A DNA stretch of 64,000 nt from Argentina anserina (GCF_933775445.1 NC_065872.1:24180001-24244000); one strand, 5' to 3'. Positions 11,850 through 24,342 are shown, counted from the stretch's first letter. The notes: generated by a model not told the origin, from the letters alone. Made by a program: numbers and translations.

Positions 11850-12390
11850 GCGATCGACCATATTTCAAACTGAAGTTGTCGATTGCCGAAGTGTCCACTA
11901 ATGTATCATAACCTTTATATTAGGTTTATAATAAAACTATCACATTATGAAGTGACTATATGAAGGAAACTTCTTGTAATCGATCGACACTAGCCGATGT
12001 GATCAATATATATATTTAGTGACCCTGTAAAAATTTCATCCAATTCGGATCTTGTTTGACCATTGGAATTTTCGGTAAATCGAAAACACCACTAATATGC
12101 CCTAAGGGACGAGCTATTACAAATATGCGAACGCCGAAAGCCGTTTGCATATCTGAAATCACCTAATTTTTGTTACCTATCGTGTGCGGTCGCACTGAAG
12201 AAATCTATTTGGCAAAAGCCCCGGTCAATGAGGTTTTATTATGTGAAAACGCCTATTTTTTGGTTAACCGTACGTACGGACGGTCAAATCATGTTCAAAA
12301 CGGATGAAATATTTACAGGGTCCCTAAATATATATATCACATATATTGATATCGATCGACAATATTTCAAAATTAGAATTTATTTGTGAC
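11850..12390 (-). repeat. Dispersed copy of the 505-bp fold-back repeat
   Basis: On the minus strand this segment matches the repeat unit arrayed at 58167-60113, including the shared cores ATAGGTAACAAAAATTAG and CGGCTTTCGGCGTTCGCATA. It is slightly longer than one period: an AAATAT...GTCGATCG junction occurs near both ends. It therefore spans a unit boundary, as a piece cut from a tandem array would. GC-rich flanks (11735-11850 and 12430-12545) resemble the CCG-rich arms around the big array only in composition. Confidence 0.75.
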
Positions 12391-14943
12391 TTTTTTAGAA
12401 TGTTTTCTAATAATTCTTTTATTGTTTCAAACCCGCAAGGCCCGCCTTAGATGGGCAGGCTTAGATCTTTGGATTTGTGAAAATACCCGGTCTACCACTT
12501 ATTTAAATTTACTAAGACCCGGTCCGTTGACGAACCCTAAATTAAAGATTAATGACTACTATTACCACCTTCATTTCGCTCATCCAACCCAAATTTAAGA
12601 AGTAAAAAGTGAAAAACAGAAAAAAGAAAAAGAAGCGCATGCAACAAAAAGAAATCCCCAATTGACGCCTTTAACGAAAGATTACGATTTAATAGCATAA
12701 CCAAACAGAGAAATAATTCAATATTAGAATTATTCAAACAAACAATTCAAATCAAAACCCACCCCTAACTCAAAGAGCGGGAGGTTAAAACAATACCCTA
12801 TTACCGAAGATGGAAACCAATTTTAGGAGACCTCAAACAAAACACAACTGAGGCAATAATAGATCCATGTTATATGGCAATTCATAAAAGAAACACCTGG
12901 CTAAACACTCAGATAGCAAAACTCAATGACAAAGCAAAACTAAATCAACTAATATATGCAAGAACAATTTAGTTATAAATTGAAACAGAACAATGGCAAA
13001 AACAGTAACCGATTCAGGAGCAATAATATTTAGGAAAGTTAGTGGCCGCCGCTGAGTCGGCTTCTATTAGCGGTATGTGAGCGTTTATTTATTTGTATGA
13101 TATGTACAAAGGTGGCCAAGATTGTTGGAATGTATTTATACACAACACTTGCTGCAAGTCACATACAGTTAGAATGTAATTATATGTTACACTTATTGAA
13201 GCCACATACAGTCACATCTACAACTACATTACGGACATAGATATGTTATTTACATTTCAACAGGTAAAAGTTGGAGCACCACTTAGAGATAATCTCAAGA
13301 ACATAGATACTCCTAATTTACAATGTGCTTCACAGTTAAGGTTTTACTGCTAAACCTGGTTGATGAAGGAAGGAAGCTTGTTGAATGCTTACCTATATCA
13401 GAAAATATCAGTTATGGCTTGATCAATCATCTTATGTGAAACATTTTCGGAAACTGATGTTTATTTAATTGGCATTGCATCATGACCTTTAACAAACACG
13501 TCCTTCAAAAAAATCATTCCTTCGAGATGCTCCCTGTAGACGTGATGTATCTGTAATGTGCATAACAATTACAAATATTAGAATACCACAAATATCAAAA
13601 TCATTAACCTATTTTTCATTGACAGTAGGCACTTGTGACATCATATATGCTATAAAGATATCTCAATTCATACATATATACATGCAATCTATTAAATTTG
13701 ATACTGTGCCTAATTCATTTTTTAAACAAAACATAAAGCCAAGACTTAATATTTTGTATCACCACCCTGTATTCTCTGTACTGCCATCTCTTATAAACTC
13801 CTTATCAGCTTCTCCAGACTCGCATTTATTTCTGGTTAAATTACTCTATATAATAGATAAGCGATTGATATCGTCTACATCATATGTGCATTAACTTGTA
13901 ATGACAGCAGCATAAGAATTATATTAGACCAGAGCATGATCATGTATTTGAATTGGGCTATATATAATAATACTATGTACATTGCAAACAAATTAGTAAC
14001 ACATGTTTCTTCAAGTATAAATTGATCATCCCAAGTTAATAAAATTCTTATAAGGAATGTAAGCTTGCATAACCATCCATCAGATTTAGAGACAGTAGTA
14101 TTATCTGAACAGAACAAATCTAATGGCCAATGGAAGATTTATATACACCATATTTACTTAATAAAAGTTTATTCAAGAACAGTCGTCATAATGTGTCAAG
14201 TCTAATATATTAGATTTCCTTATATTCACTTATTGTTACAAAATTTTCAGGGTAACAAAATGCATACTCCATGGAGGCACTCTCATATTGTTTCAAACTG
14301 ACCTTTATCCATAATAGTGGTTATATGCTGTCTAAAAACATGATGTCAATGAACACAGGTTCATATATCAAGTAAGAACCCATCCCCACCCTGAATGAAT
14401 ATTGCAATTTGAATAAAGTAAACGAAACCAAGGATCACAACTAAGCGAGTTCTAACTTTGGTCGACAGACATGGTATTAGGTACATATTGAGGATATCCA
14501 TGTTCTCAAGTCTATCTGTCTATACAACGGGGATATTCACATTCTAAAGGTTACCTAAATGTTACAACGGTCCATTCATTTCACCTAATAAACATCCAGT
14601 AGGTAGTAACCAGTGGTACTAAAACCTATATATAAACATCATCAAATCCACATAATTAGCCATTTAGCTGACATTAACACATGCAAGGTATTCTAGTACA
14701 AAAAACACCTTTCTCCAACGCGAAATCACCCAATTATATATTTCGTGAACAGAAACTTAGCCCATTCATTTCACAGTTCATCAATATCACTTTGGCTATA
14801 CCTGCAGCGCCCTCTAACTGAAATCAATATCACTGAAATCAATTGTACATCAATCAATACACCTCACACAAACATCCAGTTTTCTATAACAAAGTGATAA
14901 CGAACCAGGAAAAATAGTAAAACAGTTGGGTTTATACCTTAAT
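12391..14943. other. Intergenic, no gene supported
   Basis: AT-rich DNA. A short minus-strand segment near 13480-13560 preceded by an AG acceptor could be a last exon of the C48 relic, but I cannot confirm it from similarity. Confidence 0.4.
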
Positions 14944-16285
14944 AGCAAACATTGACAGGTCTTTGTACTCAATGATGTCTCTCATGTATCGCATGACAAA
15001 GTAACCACACTGTAATGTCCCAGTAGGTTGTGGAGGAATTCTCTAAAACCAAAAGTTCGATCTACCAAGTCACAAGAACAGATAAAGTATTGTGTTCATA
15101 GTCACAACAATAAAAGTTTAATCTACTTGAGTTGATGAAGTACTCACACTCAAAACTTCTCAATGGATTTGACGCTCGCTATCCCCGGTCTTTGCCATAT
15201 AATACATTCCAATTGCACTAGACCATAACAATAATAATAACCATATGATAAAGCTAAACTCTATCTCAGAATAATGTAAGGAAAATCAATAATTTCTAGA
15301 CTTATTTGTTCACAATTTTCACCCGATCTTGAGCAGGTAAGCCTCGTTTCATGGGATCCATGAAATAGGCATTGGCTTGTTCCAGGTTAATAACCGTCAA
15401 TACCCAATGATCACTGCGCACATATATATACAATAATTCAAGTTCAAACCATTTCAATCAACATAAGCTAAGAACATGAAAGAAAACAATGAAATATACC
15501 CTGAGTTGAAAGGCAACATGAACAATTGTCCTCGTTTGGCAGTCAGCAGCCTATCTCTAAGGTTCAGCCCTCACATCTGCATCCCCACATCCCTCAGCAC
15601 CAATACGTGCAAGGTCAACAAACTCAACCATCTTCTCCATTTTATAAGCAAGCAACTGATCATACCGTGCTTAATATTGCATTTAAGCAAAAAAAATGAA
15701 AATTTTGGGTGCATTGCATTGAAGGCAAACTAGATAGACTTCAACACAAAATGTAAGCTGGGAAAAACAAACCTCTGGTACAGAACAATGCAATTTCCAG
15801 TGACTTTCATCAACTTTGCTACTTGGTGAAGATCGGAATCCAATATGTAACTCTTGCGAGGATATCCAAAGACCTTTGATTCTATGGAGAATGTGATATA
15901 ATCGCGATCCTTGAACCCCTGGTCACCCCACTTGCATAATGCCAACAATGAATTTGGTAACTGGGATGACACAGAGTCTGAGCTAAATGGAAATTGAGCG
16001 CTTGCTGGGTCTATCGCTTTGGTTTTCTTCTTCCTCCCAGCTTTTTCCTTCACAACAGGTTCCTAACACAAGAAATTAAAGTAAGGTATGAATTCTCATT
16101 TCTAAAAACCTATTTCAGAAAACCCATGCGAATATTTCACCAAGTAAAAGCCAATGATATAGGTTCCAATATACCAACTTCTTACCTTTACAGGTGGCTC
16201 TATGACCAGATATTTAGGCCATGCTACCCAGCTGCCCAAAGCCTGCTTAACCGTTTCAATTTCATCTGGCACTGGAAACACTCCC
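14944..16285 (-). pseudogene. Ulp1/C48 protease-domain relic of CACTA (En/Spm) type, spliced
   Basis: Minus-strand exons can be followed through GT-AG junctions. 16285-16186 has GSWVAWPKYLV. 16062-15773 has LCKWGDQGFKDRDYITFS and FGYPRKSYILDSDLHQVA. About 15670-15527 ends RGQLFMLPFNSG; about 15415-15303 begins DHWVLTVINLEQANAYFMDP; about 15225-15160 follows; and about 15050-14944 has LQCGYFVMRYMRDII. The HW, DP and QCGYF motifs are the His, Asp and Cys parts of the Ulp1 cysteine protease fold, as found in the second gene of CACTA elements. Internal stops occur near 15575 and 15178, so it is broken. The N-terminal end merges with Copia sequence. No CACTA TIRs were recognised. Confidence 0.7.
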
Positions 16286-17268
16286 ATATCTTGAAGATGC
16301 TTCTCAAACACTCCATATTGGCAAGGCTTTAGTAAATGGATCGACTAACTGCATGTCAGTATCTATATTCAGAACTTCAACTTCACTTTTCTTAACTAAT
16401 TGCCTCACACTGTAGTATTTTGAGGCTATATTTTAGAATTATTAAATCTTTTACTGTTTTTACATAAATAAACCGCAGCTTCATTGTCACAATAAACCTT
16501 CAACGCATTATGCACTATGTGAACTTTAGTATTTGTCAAGAAATTCTTGATCAATATCCCTTCACATACACCCTTATATAATGCTACGATTTCAGCTTGC
16601 ATAGTGATTAAGCTTTGTTTCATGGTTTTTCATACTATAGCCCCATTAGCAAGCATTGAAACATAACCTCCAGTGGATTTTTCAAAACTAGGGAAATTTC
16701 CAGCAAATTCTGAATTAGTAAAGCCTACTAACTCTAAATCTTTAACCTGTTTGTAAACTAACACGCAAGACTTACTTTTCTATAAATATCTAAGAACCTT
16801 CTTACCTATAACCCAATGCTCATGTGTAGGTTTAGATTGAAACCTGGACAAATTGCAACTGAGAATGCAAGTTCTGGCCTACTGCAAAGTGCAAACCTGT
16901 GCATACATTAGGCTACCAATAAGCTTTGCATAAGGTTTGCTCTCCATTGGCGTCACCACCCCTCATTTTTAGAAATTTTGGATAGTTTGTCCCATGGGAG
17001 CATCACCTGGAGCACATGTCTCCATATTAAGCCCTTTCAACACTTTGTTAATATAATTCTGTTGAGATAGGCCTAAAACTCCCAATTTTCTGTTCCCCTT
17101 AATCTCAATTTTCAAAAAAGTTCCTAAGCATACATCAATCTTCAGGCATCTTACGGCCTTGACTATGGCGTCAGCTTTCTCATTGGCCTCAAACTTCTCA
17201 ACTATTGCATCAAAAAAATGTACAACATCTTCAGGTTCCTCTACAGATCCTCCCACAATCTCATACAT
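16285..17268 (-). pseudogene. Copia gag/RT/RNase H relic
   Basis: From 17268 downward the frame gives a gag-like segment (FFDAIVEKFEANEKADAIV). It passes, after an apparent deletion, into the end of Copia reverse transcriptase (LGLSQQNYINKVLKGLNM) and the RNase H region. The latter has TGGYVSMLANGAIVWKT, a KQSLITMQAEIVALY segment with the Glu of the RNase H core, VYCDNEAAV with a core Asp, and the terminal LVDPFTKALP. Stops at about 16870 and 16785 break the frame. The tail passes in frame into the C48 relic (VFEKHLQDMGVF, then PVPDEIETV). Confidence 0.75.
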
Positions 17269-17418
17269 GGTGGGCCTAAAATTTTCTTAGCCGTCTTAGT
17301 GGTTCAAATGGTGATGCCATTGTTATGCTCAGTGCTTTCATCAGTATAGGCCTCAGTTGGTTTCTTCTCTGTCAAACAATAATCCATGTTCTGGTGTGTG
17401 GATAGGTAAAGCTTAAGT
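17269..17418 (-). pseudogene. Copia gag N-terminal part, right of solo LTR
   Basis: Across the LTR insertion the minus-strand reading MATSNNYREWRDQL at 20111-20072 continues as KLYLSTHQNMDYCLTEKKP here. That is the usual N-terminal region of Copia gag. A stop follows after about 25 more codons and a frameshift separates it from the next segment. Confidence 0.6.
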
Positions 17419-20068
17419 TGTAACATCCCTCAATTCAGAACAGTAAAATTTCGAATTTGTGGATGTTAACACTTTGATATAACTTCAATAAATGAAATTA
17501 CGATACATCAGCTGAATATCTTATCCAAGTTTAACAAAACACTTAGATTTCAAACTGTAACAAAACGTAGTTACACGTGTAAGTTGTACAGTATTCAACT
17601 CTCACAAGTCCTCACCAAAATAGGAAAATGAACAGAAGCTAAAACAACACACTGTTGTTAAACTGCTCACTCATTCCGCCTCTACTACTGCGAAGTACCT
17701 GCAGTACTACCCCATGCACCAATAATGGTACACCAGGATTGTAAACACAAACTTGGTCAGCTACAAGGCTGGTATGAGTAAACTAAAAGAAATACTCAAG
17801 GATAATGTAACATATTTCTAAACACAGAAATATATATAAAACAACATTATCATCATAACACTAACAACGTCAACTCGCAACCAATGCCACAACAAACGCC
17901 ACATATTGCCACACAAGCATAATCACAACTCACAATCACATCACAACACATGCATAACATTTTGGGTTAATGCAACCCTCAAGTCGCACCCAGAAGATTG
18001 ACAGTAATACTAGAGCTTTAGATGATCATCCCCACAACCGGCCAAGGAGTGATTCTGACATATGCCTACGCCACTAAGGCCGCCACACAGGCAGAACATT
18101 GAAATACATTTTGCCGCTTGGGCTGCCACTAAGGCTAAATCATATGTATTCATTTTCTTTCGCCAAACTGGCCGCCACTAAGGCAGAACAACTCACACAA
18201 AGTCTTTTGCCTCATAAGGCCGCCACAAAGACAACACCACAACCCACAAAGCTACACACGCAATAATCATACCGGAATGTACATTTTCTTCCCTTCCGGT
18301 AACAACAAAATAATTACCACACAATAATGCCGGAAGGTACATTTTATTCCCTTCCGGTCACACAACATATAGGTACTTCGACTATACAATAATCCATCCA
18401 AAGACCTCTTATTTACCGAGAGGTACATTTTATTCCCCCTCGGTCCCATCCTTCACAGTTCAATGAAACCCAACTAAAAATACACAATATAGTAGCTTTA
18501 TATACTTAGTGATAAATCTACGTATATCATATCACCATTTAGATATACGTATATAAATCACCAAATATATACACATCTATAATGAATCACACAAGTAAAA
18601 AAATATATAAAATGTAAGTTCACACGTCTAGTTACCGCCAAGGTAACTAGACCAAACGTGAGATTTACTCACCTTAATGCTTGCTTCCACTTCTAACTCA
18701 ACAAGTCGAACACTTGTTTCCAACTCAAGCACCTAAATTAAACAAAGCTCCACTTAGTAAAAAATGAACCAAAACAACCCAAAATATAAACACTTCATAA
18801 ATTTCAGCATTCTACTAAGGTCACTCATGCCACACACTAGTGGCATCCACTCCAACCACTTCACTCTTTTATTCTCTTACTTCCCAAAACGAACATTTTC
18901 AAAATGTCACAACTTAACTAAACAACTTCCCCAAACAAAACCATAGCACTCTCAAACAGCCTCTACTCTCAAAACCACCAAAACATCACCAAAGATAACA
19001 ACTAACTCAACTTTCCTTACTACAATAACACTGCAGCCCTGCAGCCCTCAAAATCCTACACCCTCTTTTAACACAAAAATGACTTCACACCTTCTTTCTT
19101 ACCAAAACAGCCCATACAACAACCAACCTATTTCAAACAAACCACAAGTATCCCAACACCTAACTCAACTACTTCAAAATCAGCAACAAAGTTTGATGAT
19201 TAACTACAAACACAACTCACCCCTTAAATCTCAAACTACATAACTCACTACTCCTCACCAGCTAACCAGTTAAGGAAATGATCTCCTTACCTAAAATAAC
19301 TCGTCAAAAGGAAGGACTGTTGGGGTTGCAGTTGAAATCCCCTCTTGAAGCAGCAGTTGCAAGTTGATTTGCAGCCCAAGATCGACCACCCCACTCACGT
19401 AGACACTATCTAAGGACTGCAAGGGTCAAAACAAGGTGACCCCGAGCCCTAGACTCATTGGCGACCGGAGATGTGATGGTGGCAGAACCGCAGCAACTTT
19501 CTTGGGAGCTGCAGTGACTGTTTGGCGTCGGAGAGTGAGGTGCTGCTGTCCCTAGCTTGCAGCAGCAGGTAGCACGGTTCCAAGAAGTCTGAAGGCTGCT
19601 GAAACGGTGGCCGGAGGGAATAGATCATTGGTGGAGGGATTTTCCTGGAGAGAAAGAAGAAAATGGCTGTGGGAAGAAGAAAAAGAAACTGAAGAAGAGA
19701 GAAATATCTAAATGTGTGGATTTCCCATTCTATCCTTCTCTTTCTAGTTCTCCAAAATCGGAAACCCATCTTCCAATCATGATAATTCATTCTCCCGACT
19801 TCCGAAAATTACGTGCCGAATATCTACGAACTCGTTTTGACGAGCTCTACAACTTTCATGATGAAAGTTTTCGGAAATGAGTGACGGATCAAAAGTCAAC
19901 TCTTGAGTCAACCGAATTAAATCGAAAAACGACTTAATGGTTCTCGAACTGATTTCTACTTCGAGTGAAGGCTATTTAAAAGACGTAGAATATGGATATA
20001 ACCAAAATATCATTTCATTAATCTCCATGAAATTACAAGAAATGAATAACAAAATTCGGGTTATTACA
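17419..20068 (-). mobile_element. Solo LTR, 2650 bp, Gypsy type
   Basis: Starts TGTAACATCCC and ends GGGTTATTACA on the plus strand, so the ends are short inverted repeats. It is flanked by an exact 5-bp duplication TAAGT at 17414-17418 and 20069-20073. No primer binding site, polypurine tract or coding region lies inside. It therefore fits one large LTR left after recombination between the two LTRs of a full element. Orientation is not certain; I give minus because most gene-like composition reads that way. It contains the hairpin triplet at 18271-18444. Confidence 0.8.
18271..18444. repeat. Three related hairpins with matched stem changes
   Basis: Units at 18271-18300, 18330-18358 and 18415-18444 share the core GTACATTTT(C/A)TTCCC between inverted arms. 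Arms are ACCGGAA/TTCCGGT in the first, CCGGAA/TTCCGG in the second and ACCGAG/CTCGGT in the third. Upstream, a GCCGCCAC(T/A)AAGGC motif is repeated several times at about 18060-18220. Confidence 0.75.
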
Positions 20069-20111
20069 TAAGTTGATCTCTCCATTCCCTATAGTTGTTA
20101 CTTGTTGCCAT

Positions 20112-21304
20112 TCACGTACTTAACAACAGAAGAAAGTTTTGTGTAAGAGTTTTTCCTATGTTGTTGGTTTTAGTTGTTATATACAAAACAACCAATACTG
20201 CAGACAAGACAAATATAACATCAACTAAAATATACCATATCTCAAGCAATGAATAAAAAAACATCTTTTTGATATACATTTTATCACTCTGTATTTTACT
20301 GAATTGATATGCAATATCCCACAAGAACTTACATTTAATGAAAACAGCCATATCTAAGGATAAGAAAAGTTTCAAGAAATCCGAATTAGTTCCTGCAAAA
20401 CCATCCATATCACTGAATATGTTTCAAAAACTGAACATTATCACTTCTTTGGAAGCTAAAATAAGTAAAATTTTAAAACAAAGCACAACTTGGCTGCTTA
20501 CTGTAATCAATCTGCATCAGTGTCATTAAAAATTTGCTTTGGCAAAATAATTTCAACATGCTTTTTTTTAGAATAATAATTTCAACATTCTGAATCAATT
20601 GATTCTTAAATTTCAGTCTTTTGAATATTTGTAAACACCCTGCAAGAGTTTGTGTGTTGTTTCTTATGAATTTGTCGATTTTAGTTTGAAAAAAAAAACA
20701 CAAATTCAACAGTGTGTAACAACAATATATACAGGAGCAATAATTCAATAATCCTCCTCCTTCAATTCAAACAATTTAAATAAATTCATGCAGCAAACAG
20801 GAACCACACATCAACCACAACGAATTCATGCCAACACTTCTCCATATGAACATTCCCACAATGCAAAATTCATAAATTGCAAGTTATGGGATTATTGAAC
20901 CCACACCTTTGCCTCTACTACAGCACATCACCAATATTAAAGACAAAACAATATGCATATGTATGAAAAGCCCTTCTAACAAATCGATTTTCTTTAGCAG
21001 GGGTCTGGAAGCCCTTGAAACCGAGAATAAAACTCAGTTTCATTCTTTAGGCGCAGCTGAAGTTTAATCAAAACTAGCCATTATCGCTCACAACAGTAAT
21101 AAAAGGGTTTTGCCTTTTGTCGATTTTGTTTTTGGGCCTGGCTCTTTATATATAAAAAACAATCCAAGCCCTTTTATTCATACAGATGCATATTCGTAAA
21201 AAAATTTACGCTTAAACCAACAATTAAATTTTATTAAGATGTTCTTGATAAAAGCTAAAAGCATAGGATTTGTGATTTTATGAAAACACACCTATGATAC
21301 CAAT
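20112..21304. other. Copia leader region
   Basis: Between the primer binding site and the gag start of the minus-strand Copia element. AT-rich with no supported coding frame; long for a leader, so other insertions may be hidden in it. Confidence 0.4.
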
Positions 21305-21919
21305 TGATGGATTGGTATCTCAAACTGTAACTGAAGTTTTTATAAAACAATGTATTGACAATCCATCAATCTATAGGATCTTATTCACATCAATCAAACA
21401 CATATGCTTCAAGAACAATTGAGTAAACACAGAATTATAGAATTAAGATCCTACCTTCTATGCTCGAGAGATCCATCTTCATCTAGCTCCTTGATCCAGA
21501 CATGTTCTTCTCCTTCTTGTATTACTGCATAAACAAACTTTTGATTGAAACAAAAGCAAGGTCTTCTGCATTTCAATACCATGCACAGAATGGGACTGTA
21601 TGATGCTAAAACGATATTGAACACAGGGACTAATGCCTTATATATATACTAGCCAGTTTTGATCAATTTGGATTCAATCCCATTAGTGAATCCTGATCAA
21701 ACTCTTAATCTTAGTTTTAAAGGCTTAGTTCTATCACAAAACTAATTCACATTAAATCAGCCTTTAGTTAATGAACTCCTGCGCAATCTGAGTGATATAC
21801 TACTAGAATTACTTGTCTAAACAGAATTGTACTCATATAATTCTTGTTAAATTGATCACTTGTTTAACACTCAACCAATTATGCGGTAGACATTGTTTGA
21901 GTCCACATCAGTTCTAACA
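21305..21919 (-). mobile_element. 5' LTR of the minus-strand Copia element
   Basis: Minus strand starts TGTTAGAACTGATG and ends CAATCCATCA, followed directly by ATTGGTATCATAGG, a degenerate tRNA-Met primer site. A TATATATA stretch lies near 21645. No partner LTR was found. Confidence 0.6.
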
Positions 21920-22375
21920 TTCTGCCCACGAATACTCAAACATATCAGTTATTAAGAATAGTCTCCAGTATTTCAAATAAAAAGTATATATATGTAAATT
22001 GCGTATATATAATCTGAACAAGCATCAAAAGTAAAACCCAAGTCATTTCTGCGTAAGCTGCCTGCAAGAATAAAAATAGGCACCTAAGATTTAAGAAACA
22101 ACACCAGCATTTGTGATGCAAAATACAACCATTGTCCTTCAAGAAGTGAACCCGACATTTTTCTCAAAAGTTTCATCATTACACGAGCAATGTAGGCAAT
22201 GCAAGTATGTTTGGAAGAGTCACTACCTAAAATTGCCTAACTGTGTTCATACAAGGATTCTAATTTGAGTTTGTCATTCTTACAAGTCCCCAACGAATGA
22301 GAACAAGTTTGTGAAGTCAGAAAACTCAGACCTTGTGACCGCTTGGAGTTGTTGAGATTTCTACCTAGCAGCCAT
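21920..22375. other. 3' flank of permease gene
   Basis: No gene. It probably includes the 3' untranslated region and terminator of the permease gene; no certain poly(A) signal was identified. Confidence 0.4.
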
Positions 22376-24171
22376 CTAATGCCAAATCCCCAAACTGACG
22401 GCGATTCCGAAGAGGAGTAGCAGTGCTCCATCTCCCCCAGGCAAAATGGATGACCTGCAAAACCCAAATTTTCTTGTTTAAAAAACTAGGTATGCATTAG
22501 CTAGCAACTAGTATATATGGAACTGTCTAAAACTAGACAAATCAGTTTTTGGAAGAGAATTTTCTGGTTCTCATTCTGTTTATAAAATCCTTCTTGGTCT
22601 TTCTGATTCTTATTAGACTGATCGTACGAAATAAAAGGAAGTGGAGCACCTTCAGTATGTCCAATAAGACTACTTTTGACCCCAGAGTATCTATATCCTG
22701 TTTCAATTTATACAGTTAAAGAATAGTTATCTGTCCACAAGTTATACCTTGGTTTCTTCCTGGTATGGTGTATGTAAGCCATTACTGGAGGAAGGATACC
22801 AAATAGAAAGCAGTTTGCGTAAAGCCCAGAGAAATCAAGAGCTCTGGAAAATGTGGAACGGAAGAAAGAAGCAATGAACACTGGACCACCAAGCACAATC
22901 GGCATTACAAACATATTAATATTGGATGACTTGGATCCCCAATCAGCTTCTGAGGCAGCGGTAGTAGCTAGATTCGTCGTAAATGAAACCCTTCCTTCAT
23001 TTCCAAGATTTGGCCTTCCTGCATAAACAGCAAATCCAATTCTTCCAAAACCACTAGTATGAGAATGCAGTTTCATTCTTCCTAGTATCAACTGGAGAGT
23101 ATCAAGAAGCTGTTTTGGGAAGCTAACAGCATATCCTATCAAGCTAGTTGCCAAAGCCGAGAAGGCGAACCCTTGGACCGCATATAAAGCGGAGGGATTG
23201 ACAGAAAGGAGAAGGGAGATAGGGTCAGATGTGGAAGAGGGGGCATTGGGAGCGGCAAGGCCCAAGACAATGAAGTTCCAAGACAAAACCATGAGCAAGG
23301 GAACTGCCCCGCCAAAGAGAATGGCTTTGCGAGCTTCGGAGAGTGTGTTGCCAGCAATCTTACAAATGAAAGGGGTGATAACATGGAATCCCAAAGTGAG
23401 CACGGTAACAGGTATTGCAGGTAAGATTGAGGAAAGGCGCCAAGAGGCATTGCCGAGTGAAGCAAACAAGTTGGCTCTGGACACGGAGAAACCAATGCCC
23501 ACAAGAGCAGTTATAGAGAGGAGCATAATGAAGCATAGAAAACGATTTGCAGCATCAATTGCATTGAAGGGGAAGAACATAATGATTGAGCCAATCGCAA
23601 CAGGAAATACAGCATTAGCCATTAGAGGATTCAATAATGGAAACCACTGGGACACAATCGAACCGATTCCAGAAACACATGCGACTAACAAAGCAAAGCT
23701 CAAAGATGCATAGACCAGAGCAATGAAAGCACCAAATTGACTTCCTAACGCTCTTGTAGCAAGCCCGGTAAAGCTTACCTCTTGGAGGCCGTCTTCCTCC
23801 ATGGCAGCAAAGCTGAGCTCGGCCACGAGGAGGATGGAGGAGATGACATAGACCCAAGAGAGGAGAATGGCAAGGGTGGACGGAAGTGGGCCGGATCGGA
23901 TGGTGGCAGCCGGCAAACCCAGCATGCCAGGCCCAACGGCGGTCCCAATAATCAAGCTGACGGCACCCCAGAAGCTCTTCTTCTCCGGATCACCACAAGC
24001 ACTGATGACACTGGAAACTGCTGCTGAAGTCCTAGGAGTACGAAAAATAGGAATGGGAGTGCGACTGTTTGGCAACACAGCTAGACTGGTAGGCCGAGGC
24101 TTCCCCTTAGCAAACTGCCTACATTTGGAGGAGGCGGCCGAAACATGGAGACGGAGTTGGAGGTGGAGCAT
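22376..24171 (-). CDS. Tryptophan/tyrosine permease family protein, chloroplast-targeted
   Basis: Two exons on the minus strand: 24171-22748 and 22454-22376, giving 500 codons plus stop. The unspliced frame would run on to 22708, but the donor AAG|GTATAAC and acceptor TTTTGCAG|GTC restore the C-terminal motif LPGGDGALLLLFGIAVSLGI and a stop after GIWH. That length is close to the roughly 505 residues I recall for Arabidopsis relatives. Residues 1 to about 62 are rich in Ser, Arg and Pro and look like a plastid transit peptide. The membrane part begins SFWGAVSLIIGTAVGPGMLG, the signature of the aromatic amino acid permease family (PF03222). About 11 hydrophobic segments follow. It probably moves Trp, Tyr or a related substrate across a plastid membrane; substrate and direction are inference. 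The glycosylase stop lies only 171 bp upstream of its ATG. Confidence 0.88.
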
Positions 24172-24342
24172 GTTTGCAGTTCTAATAACGAAATGAGTAT
24201 CACACCCAGCCTCCCAGCTTATTGGAGAGCAAAGTAAGTAAGTAACAATACATCATTGGTATTCTGTCTCAATTTATTGTGCAAAAAAAGAAGAAAGTTC
24301 ATAATGGGAAAAACCAATAGATTACTACAATTTCTCAGCTAC

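Larger units (their letters stand above)
16280..21919 (-). mobile_element. Truncated Copia element, interrupted by a solo LTR
   Basis: Minus strand: a 5' LTR (21919-21305), a primer binding site-like ATTGGTATCATAGG (21304-21291), a leader, a gag start at 20111, then gag, reverse transcriptase tail and RNase H down to about 16280. There is no 3' LTR: the RNase H tail runs into the CACTA protease relic. A solo LTR (17419-20068) splits the gag. Internal deletion joins gag directly to the end of reverse transcriptase near 17130. Confidence 0.7.

Noticed and set aside
13556..14117. Frames of 112 and 80 codons on opposite strands
   Set aside because: Low-complexity, AT-driven composition, no motif and no splice context.
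17419..20068. Protein-coding gene on the minus strand (about 19455-19790)
   Set aside because: Falls in the solo LTR; the hydrophobic 111-codon frame has no family match and lies close to the LTR end.
23139..24196. Long frames opposite or out of phase with the permease exon
   Set aside because: Shadows of the real coding strand; composition is explained by the permease frame.
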